64,000 nucleotides of DNA, taken from Pseudomonadota bacterium (GTDB lineage Bacteria > Pseudomonadota > Gammaproteobacteria > Steroidobacterales > Steroidobacteraceae). Positions 61,158 through 64,000 of the stretch are shown piece by piece (positions within the stretch are counted from its first letter, which is position 1; every line of letters begins with the position of its first letter). Below the pieces are notes generated by a model that did not search any database, was not told where the DNA came from, and saw only the letters and a list, made by a program, of their open reading frames with translations. Position numbers and translations under genes: made by a program. The stretch covers positions 28,482 to 92,481 of the forward strand of contig JANXOV010000144.1 of the NCBI GenBank assembly GCA_025357635.1, written 5' to 3'.

Positions 61158-62576
61158 GTGAGCGCGACAATCGGCGTGCCGCTATGGCTGTTGGTCGTGC
61201 TGGCGCTGTTCTCAGTGGCCGGCCTTTGGCTCACCGTCATCGCACCTTTGCTGACCCGTGCGTTTTACCGGCGCCGTGAGCGCGCCTTGCGTTTGCTCGA
61301 CGAACGGTTGGACTTTGGCCTCAGCAACTACGTGCTGGCCCGACGCACGCAATGGCTGGACCGTCTGCTCAACGACACCGTGGTCGCAGCCGCGATCGGG
61401 GCCAGCGTCGCCGCGGGCGAGGGTACTCAGGAGGAAGTACGGCTGCGGGCGCGAACCTATGTGGAGGAGATCGTCCCCTCCTTCAGCACGCTGCTGTATT
61501 TTCGCATCGGCTACTGGCTCATGCGCTGGGTGTTGCGCACGCTGTACTGGATTCGCGCCGAGTACGAAGACCGCGAAGCCTTCGGCCGCATCGGCCGCGA
61601 CTGCTGCGTGGTGCTGGTGTCCAATCACCGTTCCAACATCGACCCTTTCCTGCTCATCTACCTCGCCTCCAAGCGCGCGGTGATTTCCTATTCAGCCGGC
61701 GAATGGGCGCTGGTCTGGCCCTTGCGTTACCTGCTGCATGCGATCGGCAGCTACATCATCCGGCGCGACGGCCGCGGCGATCGGCTGTATCGGGTGCTGC
61801 TCGAGCGATATGTATTCCTCGCAGCCGCGCATTGCGTGCCACAGGGCCTGTTCCTCGAAGGGGGGTTGAGCCGCGACGGCGAGATGCAGCCGCTCAAGCT
61901 CGGCCTGCTCAGCTACGTGCTGCGCGCATTGGGTCATGACCAATGCCGCGACATCGTGTTAGTGCCGGTGGGTCTGAGCTACGATCGCATACCCGAGGAT
62001 CGTGCGTTGCTGGCGCATCGCGAGCAAGGCTTCCGCCACAAGAATCGCTGGTATTCTCTCGCCGCATTCCTGCGCTTCGCCGTTTTGATGATGCCGCGCA
62101 TGATCGGACTGGGTCGTCCGTTCGGTCAGGCCGTCGCCAACTTTGGCCGGCCGCTGTCGCTGCTGCAGTGGCAGGATGAGCACGGCTGCGTGGTGAACAG
62201 TGACGACCCGCTGGTGCGGCGAGAACAGGTGACCCGCCTCGGGGAAGATCTTCAGGCTCGCATCGCGGCGTTGATTCCGGTGCTGCCCATCAGTCTGCTC
62301 GCGGAGGCGTTGCTCTCAGCCGGTCCTGGCGGCCTCGCCGAACTTGATCTCAAACAGCGCGCGTTGTCGCATGCTGCCGCGCTTCGACTCGCGGCGGTGC
62401 CGGTCCTCCTCACAGCCGACGGTGAAGATCACGCCTTCAGTCAGGCGCTGCTGCTGCTGCTGCGGCTGCGCGCGATCGAACTGTCGAAAGACGGCCGCCT
62501 GTGCTTGAGCGCCGGGGGTGCAGCACTGCTTGAGTACTATCGCAACGCCATCCCTCGCACCTTGCGCCAGAGCTGA
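61158..62576 (+). CDS. Glycerol-3-phosphate/lysophospholipid acyltransferase-like membrane protein (PlsB/PlsC superfamily)
   Basis: The 472-residue protein has an N-terminal membrane helix (7-30), the acyltransferase motif NHRSNID (His157, Asp162) and FLEGGLSRDGEMQPLKLG, like the FVEGGRSRTG motif of PlsB. Its C-terminal 150 residues also match the PlsB architecture loosely. It transfers acyl groups in phospholipid synthesis. GTG start at 61158. It is shorter than PlsB (about 800 residues), so it may be a divergent, accessory enzyme coupled to the alpha/beta hydrolase. Confidence 0.82.
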   Translation: MSATIGVPLWLLVVLALFSVAGLWLTVIAPLLTRAFYRRRERALRLLDERLDFGLSNYVLARRTQWLDRLLNDTVVAAAIGASVAAGEGTQEEVRLRARTYVEEIVPSFSTLLYFRIGYWLMRWVLRTLYWIRAEYEDREAFGRIGRDCCVVLVSNHRSNIDPFLLIYLASKRAVISYSAGEWALVWPLRYLLHAIGSYIIRRDGRGDRLYRVLLERYVFLAAAHCVPQGLFLEGGLSRDGEMQPLKLGLLSYVLRALGHDQCRDIVLVPVGLSYDRIPEDRALLAHREQGFRHKNRWYSLAAFLRFAVLMMPRMIGLGRPFGQAVANFGRPLSLLQWQDEHGCVVNSDDPLVRREQVTRLGEDLQARIAALIPVLPISLLAEALLSAGPGGLAELDLKQRALSHAAALRLAAVPVLLTADGEDHAFSQALLLLLRLRAIELSKDGRLCLSAGGAALLEYYRNAIPRTLRQS

Positions 62577-62626
62577 AAATCACCCGCGCAGGTGGTTGGT
62601 TGAATCCTGTTTTGCCTGGGGCGCAC

Positions 62627-62640
62627 TTGATCTAGATCAA
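62627..62640 (+). promoter_or_regulatory. FNR/Anr box TTGATCTAGATCAA
   Basis: A perfect match to the FNR/Anr consensus TTGAT-N4-ATCAA lies 50 bases before the first oxidase gene. Its centre (62633.5) is 41.5 bases from a start predicted from the -10 at 62663, the exact class II activator position. It means low-oxygen induction of the following oxidase genes. Confidence 0.85.
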
Positions 62641-62662
62641 GGCAAGAGCCTGTGCACTCTGG

Positions 62663-62668
62663 TATGTT
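62663..62668 (+). promoter_or_regulatory. -10 element (TATGTT) of the oxidase operon
   Basis: TATGTT matches TATAAT at four of six bases and predicts initiation near 62675, 41.5 bases from the FNR box centre. There is no good -35, as expected for an activator-dependent promoter. The leader to the ATG at 62690 is short (about 15 bases) but includes GGGGAGG. Confidence 0.55.
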
Positions 62669-62689
62669 TTTTCGAACAGGGGAGGCCTC

Positions 62690-62863
62690 ATGCCTGATCA
62701 CACTGATTCCACCGACGCACCGGCGCGCGAGCGCATTCCGTTCATGCAACGCCTCCTCGACAATCCGTTTCTGCTGCTCTTCATCGGTGTCACCGTGCCG
62801 ACAGTGCTCTACATGGTATGGGGCATCATGGAACTCGTTCAGATCCCGGTTGCACCGCGCTAA
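62690..62863 (+). CDS. Small membrane protein, likely subunit IIa of ba3-type oxidase
   Basis: The 57-residue protein has one membrane helix (about 27-47; LLLFIGVTVPTVLYMVWGIM) after a polar start, and is directly followed by subunit II (12-base gap). Subunit IIa of ba3 oxidase is a similar small one-helix protein encoded in the same position. A strong ribosome-binding site (GGGGAGG) precedes the ATG. Confidence 0.7.
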   Translation: MPDHTDSTDAPARERIPFMQRLLDNPFLLLFIGVTVPTVLYMVWGIMELVQIPVAPR

Positions 62864-62875
62864 GGAGCACACTCC

Positions 62876-63412
62876 ATGGCCATTTCGTCCCCGCAACAGC
62901 GATTGTGGTGGAACCAGCCGATTCACAAGGTCGAACTCATCTGGATTCTCGTCGCCTTCCTGTGGGGAATCGTCATGTTTGGCATGATGATTTACTGGCA
63001 CGTTTACGGCAGGCAAAACCTCTCGACTGAAACCTACAAGGTTGCACCTGACGAGTACTTCGCCAAGACCGAGGCGATGGTCGTGAAGTACAAGGTCCGC
63101 GAGGAGCAGGGCATACCTGTCGTGCATCCGCCACCCGGGAGCGACGTTTATCTGACGGCCCGGGTCTGGGCCTGGTATCCCTCGCTCGAGTTCGAGCAGG
63201 GACAGACCTACCGGCTGCATCTGTCCTCGATCGACCTGCAGCATGGCTTCTCGCTGCAGCCGATGAACATCAACATCCAGGTCCATCCGGGTTATGAACA
63301 CGTGCTGACGGTCACCGCCGATCAAGCCCGTGAATATTCGATCATCTGCAACGAGTTCTGCGGATTTGGGCACCACACGATGGTCGGCAAACTCTATGTC
63401 GTGGCGAAGTGA
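62876..63412 (+). CDS. cbaB: Cytochrome c oxidase subunit II, ba3 type
   Basis: The 178-residue protein has one N-terminal membrane helix (about 20-42) and a CuA cupredoxin domain with ligands His123, Cys158, Cys162, His166 and Met169 (CNEFCGFGHHTM). It is short and lacks a second helix, like ba3/B-type oxidases. It takes electrons from cytochrome c in the periplasm. TGA at 63410-63412 is 9 bases before the next ATG. Confidence 0.92.
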   Translation: MAISSPQQRLWWNQPIHKVELIWILVAFLWGIVMFGMMIYWHVYGRQNLSTETYKVAPDEYFAKTEAMVVKYKVREEQGIPVVHPPPGSDVYLTARVWAWYPSLEFEQGQTYRLHLSSIDLQHGFSLQPMNINIQVHPGYEHVLTVTADQAREYSIICNEFCGFGHHTMVGKLYVVAK

Positions 63413-63421
63413 GGAGAGCAT

Positions 63422-64000
63422 ATGGCCACTGACACATTCCGCATCTGCCCGACGACCGGTCTGAAGATTCACCTTAGCGCCCAGGCGTTGATCAAGGCGA
63501 ACGCCGTCGCCGCCGTGGTCTTTCTGCTGTTCGGCGGTCTTCTCGGTCTGTCGGTTGCGCTGACGCGCTGGCCGGCCGTTCACATATTGCCCGCCAACTG
63601 GTTTTATCTCGCCCTGACCGCGCACGGCTTCAATGTGCTGCTGTGCTGGGTCATCTTCTTTGAGGTCGCAGTTCTGTACTTCGCCTCCGCGGTGCTGCTC
63701 AACTCTCGCCTTGCGGCCCCCCGCGTCGCCTGGGTGGCGTTTGCGCTGATGGTAACTGGCGCAGTGATGACCAATGTTGTCGTGTTGCAGGGCAATTCGT
63801 CGGTCATGTTCACCTCCTACCCGCCACTGCGGGCCGAACCGGGCTTTTACCTGGGCCTGATCCTGTTTGCGGTCGGCGCACTGGCCGCGGTCGGCTGTTT
63901 TTTCGGCACGCTCGTCATCGCCAAGGAGGAGAAGACTTACGAAGGTTCGGTGCCGTTGGTGACTTTCGGCGCGATCACCGCGGCGATCATTGCCGTGTTC
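63422..64000 (+). CDS. cbaA: Cytochrome c oxidase subunit I, ba3 type (3' truncated by window)
   Basis: The first 193 residues are visible, with several membrane helices. They include YLALTAHGFNVLLCWVIFFE with a predicted heme His and FTSYPPLRAEPGFYLGLILF, closely the ba3 oxidase subunit I N-terminal segment. It forms the heme-copper site that reduces O2 and pumps protons. ATG at 63422, GGAG upstream. The frame runs off the end of the window. Confidence 0.9.
   Translation, partial: MATDTFRICPTTGLKIHLSAQALIKANAVAAVVFLLFGGLLGLSVALTRWPAVHILPANWFYLALTAHGFNVLLCWVIFFEVAVLYFASAVLLNSRLAAPRVAWVAFALMVTGAVMTNVVVLQGNSSVMFTSYPPLRAEPGFYLGLILFAVGALAAVGCFFGTLVIAKEEKTYEGSVPLVTFGAITAAIIAVF

Noticed and set aside
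1..64000. Search by eye for tRNA, rRNA, riboswitches, insertion sequences, phage or integrase genes and CRISPR arrays
   Set aside because: No convincing example was found; the sequence is nearly filled by protein genes. A tRNAscan or Rfam search would settle this.

Overview
The window is a GC-rich, gene-dense stretch of a bacterial chromosome. Gene content points to a free-living gammaproteobacterium, perhaps near Steroidobacteraceae/Nevskiales. The grounds are the adjacent proB-proA pair, the Lrp-linked branched-chain 2-oxoacid dehydrogenase genes, the DUF1134, DUF3562 and TorF-type proteins, and a large SDR/Rieske/acyl-CoA island. This placement is inference; no rRNA gene is present to test it. 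I saw no tRNA, CRISPR array, insertion sequence or phage gene, and no gene-free gap above about 300 bases.

Layout. (1) 1-5036: the 3' end of an mprF-like gene, an IclR regulator, a DNA photolyase, a TrxR-like ferredoxin-NADP reductase, a TesB thioesterase and a small membrane protein. (2) 5066-10060 (minus strand): a lipid-modification operon (FAD oxidoreductase, DUF1365, cyclopropane-fatty-acyl-phospholipid synthase, GNAT) preceded by a fatty-acid desaturase. (3) 10118-12069: divergent htpX and a CbpA/DnaJ-like gene, both with plausible heat-shock promoter elements. (4) 12101-31552: an acyl-CoA and oxygenase catabolic island. It holds a 2-oxoacid dehydrogenase (E1 alpha, E1 beta, E2 with two E3-binding domains), two acyl-CoA dehydrogenases, a thiolase/DUF35 pair, a LuxR-type regulator, an acyl-CoA synthetase, two Rieske oxygenase alpha subunits, five SDRs, a zinc-free MDR reductase, and VOC, SnoaL and ThuA proteins. 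It looks like a pathway for an alicyclic, terpenoid or steroid-like acid, but the substrate cannot be read from the sequence. (5) 31592-36647: an Lrp/AsnC regulator divergent from bkdA1-bkdA2-bkdB-ilvE. (6) 36699-39589: a very acidic protein, then proB-proA. (7) 39629-43665 (minus): a molybdopterin operon moeA-moaA-moaC-mobA-moaD-moaE.

(8) 43707-47918: small exported and DUF3562 proteins, an M49-type peptidase with a HEISH motif, DUF1134 and an EamA transporter. (9) 47937-51337 (minus): a TorF-like porin gene, then ECF sigma factor, anti-sigma factor and a lipoprotein S8 protease. The anti-sigma factor's periplasmic domain resembles a subtilase propeptide. (10) 51471-55536 (plus): two heme-c lipoproteins sharing a cytochrome module and a putative outer-membrane barrel with an N-terminal CxxCH, a possible electron-transfer unit. 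(11) 55543-59693: a ferredoxin, a two-TM ion channel, and a BLUF blue-light sensor translationally coupled to a Tat-exported molybdenum hydroxylase. (12) 59747-64000: an alpha/beta hydrolase, a PlsB-like acyltransferase, and the start of a ba3-type cytochrome oxidase operon behind a perfect FNR/Anr box.

The most promising leads for something undescribed are the sigma/anti-sigma/protease module with a propeptide-like anti-sigma domain, the heme-lipoprotein/heme-barrel operon, and the BLUF-molybdoenzyme pair.
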